Part shown: positions 11,218 to 21,589 of the stretch, in pieces
Layout: the number at the start of each line of letters is the position of its first letter
Position numbering within the stretch: the stretch's first letter is position 1
DNA from: Bremia lactucae
Lineage: Eukaryota; Oomycota; Peronosporomycetes; Peronosporales; Peronosporaceae
Assembly (NCBI RefSeq): GCF_004359215.1
Contig: NC_090620.1
Coordinates: 527,689-591,688, forward strand
Direction: 5' to 3'
DNA: 64,000 nt
Notes under the pieces: model-generated
Database searches by the model: none
Seen by the model: only the letters and a program-made list of their open reading frames with translations
What the model was told of the DNA's origin: nothing
Program-made: the position numbers and the translations under genes

Positions 11218-11334
11218 ACGACAATCACTATGACTGTCATTGAATAGAGTGGTCACTATAAGACCACTTAATTAAAAATGAAGATGATTGGTTAGAACCA
11301 TCATTTTTATTCTATCGCATAATTAACAAGTCCA

Positions 11335-12735
11335 TGCGATGTGCGAATAGTGCGGCGCCTTCGGCTGCGGTACATGCAGCTGTGGGCGACGCATATTGTC
11401 TCTTGCGGCAGACGTTTCGTCTACCGTAGTTTCATCTTCCCCCGCAACACTAGATGTTGCGGGTGCACGTGGTGAGTCACCACGTAAATGCCACCCCTCT
11501 TTGGAGGTCGACTACGAATGCGAGTCGGACGAATGGCCGACTCGGAGAACGCTGAACAGTCGCCTGATCATCGTCAGGCGGCTGACAGTGAGCCTTCAAA
11601 TGAGGGGGCTCATTCGAGTAGACGTGGTATAGCGTTCGCTATCGCATGCTTGGTTCCGACGATGAGGATGATTCCTCATCGCCAGCACCGTTACCCGTGC
11701 TGTCACCCGCACATATTTCTGTGCGTGGTGATGACGATGGCGTAAGCCATCGTAATAAAAGCTCTTGTTGCCCTCCTACTTTAGTGCGTACCACTCAGGG
11801 GAGCGTAGACAATAAAATGTCTCGTCTTGCTCCTGAGAAGAAGTGGTGGCTTTTGCCAGAACGGCTAATCAATAGCTTGTCTGGAGAGACTAGTCCTCAC
11901 AATAAATATCCCTTATTTATTGCGACAAAGCTACATGGCCTTGATCCCAGCGCGAAGAACTTTCGCGCTGAGGAAGATTTTTATCTCGATGCTTTTCTTA
12001 AGCATCGATGGTATAGTGCAACAACAAACGAGATAAAATCTCGTTGATGCAAGCGTGAATCGAGTTTATTCGCAATATCAAAGAGATTGGACGCGAAGCC
12101 TGCCTTCAAAACTTAACGCGATTCGCGTTAAGTTCGAGAAACGAACTTTAACCGGTGCAAGGTTTTAATTGAATCGGTTGTCTCGTGAGGCAGGACTTTC
12201 AATCCTCACGTGAGGTGATCCCTGTCCGTTTTGTATCGACAACACGAAACGAGTGAAAGGGGATGTTTATTCCCCTTCCTTCGCCCTGGGGAAAGGCTCG
12301 CATCTCTATCGATATGCGAGATGCGATTGAAATTTTGCAATCGATTTACAAGCGCCAGGGGCGCGTGTTTCCAATGGACTTTCTGATTCATCGGATGGGT
12401 CTCGTCCTACTGATGGACGAAGTCTTCAATGTCAACAACCAGCTGGGAACGAGGCTCCCAGCTGTCATGCGAAGGTGGATAACCACGCCAGCGAACAAGA
12501 TAACTCGCTCGCTGTTCCTTCACATCATGACAGTTTAAAAGACGTTTTACAAGGACAGGTTGACCACCGTGGGAATCCACCAATGGTTGTGTTGGAGGTA
12601 AAAAAATTAATTTCGAACCCTGTGGCGGATCCAGAGTCGAAGGTCGACAAACTCGACCACTACCTCCATGTATTGGAGGAGGGTCTTGAACACGAGCGCG
12701 GTAAGCGTCACTGTTTGGAGCAGACGGTGTAGACT
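11335..12735 (+). pseudogene. Antisense reading frame between pol and 3' LTR of Gypsy family A (copy 1)
   Basis: Protein-like plus-strand sequence inside an element whose pol reads on the minus strand. It starts near 11335 with MRCANSAAPSAAVHA. It continues through acidic Ser-rich sequence, then LFIATKLHGLDPSAKNF and RAEEDFYLDAFLKHRW (to 12045). After a frameshift it goes on with a coiled-coil-like stretch around VDKLDHYLHVLEEGLEHE (to 12732). The same protein sequence, with one codon fewer in the middle, is found at 47701-48530, which suggests selection on this frame. No known domain is recognised. It is interrupted by stops at 11452 and 12047, so this copy is broken. Hairpin-forming repeats are very dense here. 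Confidence 0.55.
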
Positions 12736-12825
12736 CACTATATCGATCGGCTGGAAATCGTTCGAAGAGTGCGTACTTAATGTTGGAGTACGAACGGAAG
12801 CTATCCGTGACGAGCTGTCGTCAGC

Positions 12826-15800
12826 TCATCGCGATTTCGAGGAATTTCGGGTCGGCATGAGAATCTCCATACTCAACATGAGAGTCTGGTTCGTGATCGC
12901 ATGAATCTTTTGGGGATTTTTGAAGGGGTGGTCAGATCTGTCCTCGGAAGAAACCGCGTACTGATGGTACGGGCGGAGCCGACCAACGTAAAACGTAGGA
13001 TGCGTTCGCATCTTACGTGGCAATTCTATTGTGTACGCATTGCTTCTGCGATGCAGTACAGGGAAAGGCCCAATGAACTTGGGTAGTAGTTTACTGTTAC
13101 CCACATTAGTGACTACACACTTAGATAAGTTAACCGTAGAGAGTAGTACTAGGTCACTAATTTAAAATGAAATAGTCTCTGCGCACCAGGTTTGTCTGCG
13201 TTCCGTTTCTGACGGTCCACTGCGTTAGCAATGAAATCCTGTCCGAAACGGATTACTGAATCTTGAGCCAGCAAATATTCCTCTGCTGACTCATTTGTTT
13301 GTTATTTTTCTGTGCGCTTTGAGCGCACTGCCATGAGATCGTTCTCATCTTCGATGTCGAAGCAATCGACGTCGACGTCATTCGCGTCGTTGATAACTTC
13401 GACGCGTCATGAGCATGAGCCAGAAATGGTTTTGCTCGTGCGAGTCCACCTCCCCTTAAACTAGACGACCCCTTTAATTGGGTGGGTATACGTGGATGGC
13501 GTAAACCACTCGTATGCGCTGTAGACGCATGCACCGAAATATTGATGGCGATTTCGATCATTTGTAAAAATTCGCTCCAATTCGGATACGATTGGACGAA
13601 ACCTCGAAGTATCTCTTCGAGGACGCGATTTACGCGTTCCGTCTTACCATCTGTTTCCGGATGATCAGTAGTTAACATAGTCAGCCGTGTTCCGAGAGAT
13701 CGGAACACGGACTGCTAGAACTCCGCCGTGAACCGTGGATCACTATCCGAGACTAGCTCACGGAGTGAACCGTGGAGTTTGAATACAGTGTCGATAAAGA
13801 CAAGGGCACAGCCCGGAGCCGTGATCGACTCTGGTATTGCAGCAAGATGTACCATCTTGCTGAATCTGTCTACAAAAACAAGGATTCCATTGTTTTTGTG
13901 ATCGTCTTCGGGAAATCCGAAGACGAAGTCCATAGATACGGACAGCCAACAGTCTGCCGGAAGTGGTAGAGGTTGGAGAGGTGCACGGGATGAATGGCTA
14001 GGCTTCACCCGTTGACATACCTCGCAAGCACGAACGTACTTGCGCACGAACTAATACTGGCGGGGCCAGTAAAAGTCGCGACTTACTGTAGGATAAGTTT
14101 TCTCTTGTCCACGATGCCCATCGTGACACTCATACATGTTGCGCAAGCGCAAATCATTGTGCGTTCGGACGACGAAACGTGGAGTGTTGCCGGCAACGGT
14201 TGTGTATTACAGTAAGCCGTTGCGAGTTGTGTATCGATCGGATGACGATTGATATAAAGCCGGTAGATCTTTTAAAGATTTATTGGATAGATTCATCAGA
14301 TAATCCATTAAACGCAGAAGGTCATTATCTTCTGTGTAGGCTTTCTTTGTGTCATCAAACAAAATTGATGACAGAACACTCGTAATGAGTGTTGCAAAAG
14401 TGTATTATGTTCACTGTTGGAGTACGCAAGCGACTCGAAATTAGGTCGGCGTAAAAACGCATCAGCGACAAAATTAATTCGTCCTAGTTTATATTCCACG
14501 AAAAAATTTAACCCATAGCACCTATAAAAAATAATACAACTATACTTCGCGAAGAAGGATAGCCTTTGGGAGAGGTGTGGGCTGTTTACGGCCGTGCGTA
14601 ATGACGCATGGTCTGTATATACGAAGATCGGTCTACTCCGAGGAGTTAGACCCTAAACTTAGCCAGTGCATACTTCATGCAAGGAGTTCCTTGTCATGCA
14701 CTGAGTAATTGCTCTCAGCTGGTTGCAGCTGAAGCGATTGGTAACAGACGACGCGCTCTGCGCCGTCTGTATCGTATCGCATTAATGCACAGTCGATTGG
14801 GAAATTACTGGCGTCACAGATCACATCGTATGGTATGTCTTAATCTGCAATCGCCAAGATGGGCGATTGAATCAAGCTTTGCTTAATACCTTGAAAGGAA
14901 CGCTGACAATTAGCGTTCCATAGCCATTTCTCGTCTTTTATTCAAGAGACGAGCGAGATGAACTGTCTCTCGGTATAATTGCGGGAGTACTTGTGCAAGT
15001 ACGCCGCTAATCCAATGAACTTTCTAAGTCCCTTGACATCGACTGGAACTGGTATGTCGGTAATTGCCTTGATCTTTTCAGGATCAAGGCGCACGCCATG
15101 TTTACCGACGATGCACCCAAGAAGTGGTACTTCGCTTGCAGCGCATATATACTTTTTGAGAATTGCGTACAACTTATGCTTTTGCATAAGTGTAAGAGCC
15201 TGACGAACGTGAATTTTATGAGCTTCCACGTCCGTTTTACCGTCCATGGCCCGGCTATGGACGAATACATCGTCGAAATAATTCGGTGCGAATTCCCGCA
15301 CCGGTCTCAACAAATTTGTTAAACATCTGTTGAACGTTGCTGGGGCTTTATTAAGCTCCTGAGGCATCACTAGCCATTCCCAGAGCATCACACTGGGAGT
15401 GCTCACTGCTGTGTCCGGGATGTCCCGCTCACGCATAAGGATTTGATAGAACCCATCCATTAGATCCATAGATGAAAAGATGCGTGCACTATCCGCCACC
15501 CTCATGTGGCCTTTCGCACACGGAAGGTCGGAGAGCTATGTGGGGAGGTTGATTTCCTCACATGGCCCGCTTTTACTCGATCGGTAAAGAATTTATCGAT
15601 CGCAAGTACTTGTTTACGAGGCAGTGGCCACTGCTTCATGACACAGTACTTCGAGCCCGGTTTGAGCTCGATCTCATGTCGAGTGCCTTTATCCTTAGGC
15701 AACTCGCATGGAACTGCTTCAGGGAATACATCCCTGAATTCTATTAAATCATCGTATAGAGGATTTCCCTTGAGTGACTCCGGGGTTTGAGTACTGTATC

Positions 15801-16450
15801 TTTCAATCCGAGTCTTCACATCGTGGACATTTTCGTCCATCGATGAGCTGCTGAGAACCCGTTCGTTCTCTGCAAAAATTACCGCTGACCGAATGTCGGT
15901 TACGTAATCGTCCTCTGTGACGAGTACGCAGATCTGCTTGATTTTCCCACAATGCAGATCTCTCAAGAACCGCTTAGGTTCTAGGGTTGGTAATTGAGTT
16001 ATCTCCGAAGTTAACTTCGGAGGCGCATACAGATCAAGAGTATAAGCGCCTACTCTTGATCCGTCATTAACCAAGACATTTAATGTCTCGGTTTTTTCCT
16101 TAGATTTATCCACAGGCTGCCGAGGGATTAATTTCTCGGGATAGAAGTCTAGTAACTTCCACTATTTGAGGAGATTTCTCCTCAAGTACGTGGGGACTTA
16201 TTCCCTCACATATTCCGACTCTGATTGCGCCATCACAGTCGGGTTCTCTACGGTCGACTCTCTACTCGACCTAGGATCATCGTGTTGTCCATTTGGACAA
16301 CCGGTTTCTTCCTTGAGCGTCGCTTGCTACGTACATTCATGTCTCAATCCACTCGACCCCTTCGAGTGGTGGATCTTCGGCGCTGCTTGTGCATTCTCAC
16401 AGCCGCCGGCAGCTGACTCCACAGGGTGATTAGTAACCACACTGTGATCT
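12826..16450 (-). pseudogene. Gypsy family A pol (protease to integrase), degraded
   Basis: Read on the minus strand. Linker and protease-RT region (16450-15505), including KPGSKYCVMKQWPLPRKQ. RT (15505-14942) with SSMDLMDGFYQI, YFDDVFVHS (catalytic DD) and HKLYAILKKYI. RNase H fragments (14900-14300). Integrase (14047-13253) with CEVCQRVKPS, SMDFVFGFP, LVSDSDPRF and TERVNRVLEE, that is the CC of the zinc site and the DDE residues. Last comes a C-terminal piece with FIGPFPVL and MRTHPTFYVGRL (13104-12826). Stops and frameshifts abound, so it is inactive. gag is absent here; an inverted protease fragment lies at 17165-17640 beyond a pogo insertion. Confidence 0.85.
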
Positions 16451-16661
16451 TGTGCAGTAAGTCTTCAGATATGTCATCTAGAAATTAGGGACGTAGACCG
16501 AGCAGCCTGCCCCCTTTTCGCTTAGTGGCTGCTTGCTTAGGCATCTAGTGAAGGAAGTTACATGAGATTATATATTACATGAGGAATATATGTATCTACT
16601 GAACCTCACTTTACTGACTGTCCTATACGATTTTTCCCCTCCTGCTTCCGCAAACCAGCTC

Positions 16662-17160
16662 CATGTCCCAGACGCGCCACCAATTGGCAAAGACTTCAAG
16701 TCTGCAGGCACAAATCACCGAGCCCACAAATGAGCCAGAGTGCCCTTGCATCTTGGGCTACAGCCCAGTACAGTAAGAACATTACGCAGGCTACTATCAG
16801 TGGCATCTTAAAGAAGCGCAATGAGCTGGAGGTCATGACAGAGACTGACCTCGCTGCCAAGCGCCCCTGTTTCGCACACCATCCTCAACTCGAAGAAGCC
16901 CTGGCAACTTGGTTGCTTCAGTGCCAGGCGAAAAACTTTGTTCTCACGGGGCAGATTATCAACGTTAAAAGCCAAGTGCTTTGCTGGCCGCCTGAGGTTG
17001 GCTGAGGATGCTGACAAGTTTTCCAATGGATGGCTTCAGAGGTTCTAGCAGCGAAACAAACTTCATTGCATCCATATTCATGGTTGAAGTGGCTCCATTG
17101 ATCAAAAAGCCATGGAAGCTGCAGTGCCTGAACTCAAGGCAACCATAGCTTGATATGTTT
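16662..17160 (+). pseudogene. pogo/Tigger-like transposase, N-terminal fragment
   Basis: Frame 16730-17005 carries SALASWATAQYSKNITQATISGILKKR-type sequence, a CENP-B-type helix-turn-helix. It is followed in a shifted frame by RLAEDADKFSNGWLQRF, the second HTH half. It ends at the junction with Gypsy protease sequence at about 17160. With the C-terminal half at 9750-10740 it represents the same broad family, but nothing shows that they were one copy. Confidence 0.65.
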
Positions 17161-17164
17161 GTCA

Positions 17165-17640
17165 CTTAGATCCTTAGTGGACTGTGGAGGGTCGAATAAC
17201 TTTATATGCGCCAGTCGCTAGAGGGTCGTAGGCTCAAATATGTTGAGCGCGACATCCCTCCAACGAGGATGACGGTGCGTCTAGCGACAGACGCATCGAT
17301 AACAGTGATGAAACGCATAGTGAGATTTCACTACACGTTAAAAGATTACAGTACGATGATGATTTATCGTACTGGATTTGGATGACAAATTCGATGTCAT
17401 CCTAGGTTTACCTTGGCTCAGAAAGTATGAGCCAAGAATCAGCTGACAGCATCGAATCGTAAAGATGCCTGCCACTTGTTCATCAGATGGCCATCTGATG
17501 AACGTCTTGGAGCGTCCACAAGCGTGTTGATGTTCTACGAGTGAGTGTGATGGCCTCACTTATGGTAAGGTTCTTTGTACGACTTCGCAGTAAACATAAG
17601 TGTTTGTAGCATCCTGACATAAGTGTGCGCTTACGATGGT
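17165..17640 (+). pseudogene. Gypsy family A protease fragment
   Basis: Close nucleotide homolog of 29885-30300: the region with the protease motif (DCGASNNF in the other copy, broken by a stop here), then RMTVRLATDASITVMKR. Includes the perfect 26-bp palindrome centred at 17490. Inverted relative to the pol at 12826-16450. Confidence 0.65.
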
Positions 17641-18110
17641 GTTAAATAGCATCAAATTTGCAAGACCAAGTTCGTGATAGGGTCATCTGGATCGCAACTC
17701 CTCTTGCGCTTAAGAACGCATTGAGTATGCTACTTTCGCTGACGGCATTCTTGCTACGCGACGAATAAATTTCCGTCCAGGCTAACAGTTTGTAATGCGG
17801 TAAACTTTCAATATTTACTATTTAATATGATTTTATTTAGGATCATCGAAAACTTAGTAGAGTCCTTAGTGATTGGGTCATATTATTTAAGCTGACATAA
17901 AGTGCTTTCTAATTCCGGGCAATACTTTTTTAGCACATGTTCCATTAGATACCAAACTTGGACAGCCGCAATGCTTGAGAGTTATATGGAATGATGGGCG
18001 GTCGTTACCTTGGAGCTTTCACTAAGACCCTGGAATACTTCTCAATTTGCCGACTATCGCTCAAATCAACTTTGAAGACCCCCCTCCGCCTTAACACGCA
18101 CTTCTACTAT
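17641..18110. other. Unassigned spacer
   Basis: About 470 bp between Gypsy and LINE sequence with no gene or recognisable repeat end. A short frame from 17991 overlaps the start of the LINE. Confidence 0.4.
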
Positions 18111-20815
18111 GTCTTTTCAATAAAAAATCCAGTGTCTCCAACATCCATTGCTCCCGCCCAGGCACTATCTGGTACATCGAAAAAAAAATTGGGCGACTGC
18201 GTCACTCCCGCGCCCTGCTAAGGTTGGTTCATCGCCGTCGCCGATTCCAGAGCAATCTGCCTCTCCAATATGCGGCTCTTTGGCGACGATGCCTAGTTAT
18301 CATACAAAAGTCGTAACGGATGCATTTATGGCGGAATCATCAGCTTCCTATCATGGAGGTGAGAATGCAGACGCTGATGCTCCGGTGGATCCACAGCCTC
18401 CAGCCGTCACTGCCGAAGCCATACCTTCTTGTGTAGGATCAGCATTCGGAAATGTGTCCAACGATGGCTGACGTGCTCCGTCGGCAAGAACATCTTTGCC
18501 GAGACCACGCTGAAGTTGATGCCGCTCGGAGCCGTGTGGAGACTCCCAAGCCCCTCTTAAGTGATATCGAATGGATCGAGCATCAATATGCTGCTGGCGG
18601 CGATTTGTCGTTCATAGCGGCTTGTAACAAACAACCAGGCCCGGCCGTATGCTCTCCCCCGTGCTAAGTATGACATGGTTATTGTTACTGGTCGGACGCT
18701 CTCGCAAACCTTTCACTAGAAGATTATGGGGTCGCTCTCGGATAAGCATCACGGCAACACCTCTCTCGAGGATCTCTACCGAACCACGAGATTGTTCAAA
18801 TCTCAAATATGCCTAGCGGTGATCATCGTCTCAAGGTGAAGTCTAGAGAAGCTTTCTTGGTACTCGAACGCACAAAGTTGAACATCTGGGCGGTGTTTTC
18901 TCGTTCAAGGAGTTCGATGTCCTCGGAGGCAAATTCTTTATTGACATCTCCAACATGGACTCAGATACACACACCAGCCTGATTCTCACCGCCACTTCCT
19001 ACTTGGCTGCAAACCCATCTATGACACATTCCATGAAGGGAACCTTTCAACTGGTATCACGTCTGCTACCTGGCGCGTATACTTCTTGACAAGCTCATAT
19101 CCCAGCCCGCTTATTGTGAACGGTGGTGTCTGCGACCAAGGGCACTTCGACATTAAACTGCACCGAGCTCATGGTATGAACACCCCGTTTCAATCGAAAC
19201 GAATGCCATTTGGGTGCCGTTCGCACCACGGAATTGACTTGAGTACGCTTTCCAGTCTATTTCCCCCACCAGTGACGGGTCATGCCTCTCCACAACAGCA
19301 GAACCGCAACACCTCTTCGTCAACCTACGCGTCCGTTGCGCGTACGCCTTCGGTTGCTGCAAACGTTACGACTACTACCAAGAAATCATCAATTCAACAG
19401 AAAGTTGAGAAGTCCAAAAAGAGGGAAAGCCAACTCATACACGGAGCTCTGCATGATAAATCGGCTGCTGCTAATCAGCTTGTGGAGATTTCGTACACCA
19501 CCTCTTGTGCGCTGCCAATCTCTACCTGTTCCAGTTTACAAGGTAAAATCATCCCTCCTGGCAGCCCCAGGGCCAGGAACTTCCCGCCACTGCAGCTGAG
19601 GAATGTTAAAAACGATGAATTTTTCGATCCAACCCGCGCAAAAAGGAGCCGCAATGCTATTGATTTCTCCAACATGTTGGTCAAACAACCGACGCTCCCT
19701 CTCGATGAGCTTGCCACTTCCAACTAGTTTCAAGCACTTCAATCTGTTGAGGTCCGCTTCCTCTCAAATGACTTGACAGCGGACCTAAACCATGGTGTGC
19801 GTCACAGGCTTTACTCTGGGAGGGTAAACACCTCGAAGCGCTACACACCTCAATTGAGTCTGCTTCTTTTGTTGAGAAGCACCACACAAAGATTTAGAAA
19901 ATTTACTAAAGCTTCGTTTTTTCCGGAAGTGGCAGAGGCGATGCTAAATGATAAAAATACGGCACTGGTCGGGGTTCTTCCTGACCTACTCCAGGAGGCA
20001 GACAGCAAAGTTGAGGGCGTGCGCAAGATATTCAAGAATGCCGCGAATCCGGAAAACTTCACCAAGGAGGCGGTAGAATCTCCTTAAGACTTCAACAGCT
20101 CTCTGTCGTTCGCGTCGGTTGATGGCAGAACAACAATTGCAGAAATTGCCCAGCTGCATGCTATTAACAAAGTGTTGTGTGCGACTTAACCGAACGCGGA
20201 CACCACCTTTACCACGAAATGAAAAAAACTATGAATGTCCCTGTTCTCTCCAAGCGGGAAGATATATTCCACATGTGTGGGTACGAGGTAGACGACGATC
20301 CCTGAAATCGAGGAATTATCTCGAGCAACTAAGGCATTAAGCTTATTTGAGCTTACCCTTATGTCTATCGCTCCCGTCATATTCTCTAATGAACCTGGAT
20401 TCAGTATGTCACTAGTCTGCCTGTTGAGTGGATACCGGCGCCTTACACACGTCTTCTCCACCCTAAAACCCTCCTTTGTCTTCTGCGGTCCGAGCTGGGT
20501 TCTCACTGCGTGCAACAATGAAAGAGGTTCAGTGACAAGGGCCTTCTGGATACACTCGAAGCTCTGCGAAACCTCGATGGGTGAGCTCCTTGGTCTTATA
20601 GCTTCGGGCCATTAGTGGGGGCATTAAAGTTCTTATCGGGGGACTAGCTACTCGTTGCTAAACTTGCCTCATCCTCGACATTGTGGAGCAACATCAATGC
20701 TCTCACGGTGATCACCAATGGCATCAAACAGGATGGGCGTTCCCTTGTCGAAAATTTGCTCTCCCACTACTCTCTCTCATGTCTACAAGAGATAAGCTTG
20801 CCGACACTTCATCTT
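18111..20815 (+). pseudogene. LINE ORF1 (L1-like), degraded
   Basis: Consecutive Ser/Pro/Ala-rich frames in shifting phase: 18148-18471, 18452-18667, 19086-19727 and 19773-20087. They contain no strong domain signature but sit directly upstream of a LINE endonuclease-RT frame in the same orientation. The 19086-19727 frame includes HFDIKLHRAHGMNTPF and a Thr/Ser/Lys-rich region. Frameshifts throughout. The assignment as ORF1 rests mainly on position. Confidence 0.55.
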
Positions 20816-21565
20816 GACTCAAGTTTCAATCACCGCTTTTTCCCGATTTAATAGCAAAAGCTGTATTAATTCTTATATGGTTGGAGACCGAGTTTTACTA
20901 AACGCTAAAAAACTACCTACCAACTTGGCTTCCGCGGTCTTCAAGACCAAATTGAGCCCGCGCTTTATTGGACCATTTACGGTCGTGGCCAAGAAGGGCC
21001 TAGCTTATACGCTAAACCTTCCCAGCAAGATGCGTACACACCCAGTGTTTTACGTTGGCTTGCTTAAAGCAATATCGGGACCCTTCCCACGTGGACTTAA
21101 AGGCGCTTGCGCCGAGACATGCGGTCGTGCCGCAGATTGTTGCATCCTCACCAAAATACCCCACTGGCCCTCTAAACGAGGCTGCTGACGCTCCAGCGTC
21201 AAAAGACGGTCCCGAACCGCCTCAAAAGAGCTCTCAACCCGAGCAAGGATCTCACGAAGAAGTTGCATCTCGTGCCGTAGATCATCAAATGCTTCCGCCG
21301 AAATTTCGGCCCCCTCCCGCGCTGCTTGATGCGCGGGGGAACCTTCAATTTCATGTGGAGAATTTAAAGCGACGTCGTAGTGAGGATCAATACCAGTATC
21401 TGGTGAAGTGGAAAACTCTTGGGAGTTCGAGGTACCTCTTCGGCAAGATTGCCCGTTCGCCTTTGACGTTTTTGAACGCCAAGCTCGGGGCCAACTCGCG
21501 TCAAACGACGCTTCCCACCACTAAACTTGGGATTAGGGATTCGCCCTACACGACGTAGGGACAAT
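20816..21565 (+). mobile_element. Chromodomain-Gypsy (chromovirus-like) integrase 3' fragment inside the LINE
   Basis: 20814-21188 encodes an integrase C-terminus: VGDRVLLNAKKLPTN, LSPRFIGPFTVV, LPSKMRTHPVFYVG. After a frameshift near 21055, the frame 21055-21558 carries LQFHVENLKRRR and YQYLVKWK, the chromodomain core. A second shift after about 21415 leaves the end of the chromodomain out of frame. Other Gypsy pieces in the window show no comparable chromodomain, so this is a different lineage. It lies between LINE ORF1 and ORF2, so it was inserted or recombined there. Confidence 0.75.
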
Positions 21566-21589
21566 GGAGTGATCACTATTCTTGGTCCA

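Noticed and set aside
9750..17160. One pogo element split by Gypsy A
   Set aside because: The two halves lie on opposite strands and no shared junction or target duplication was found.
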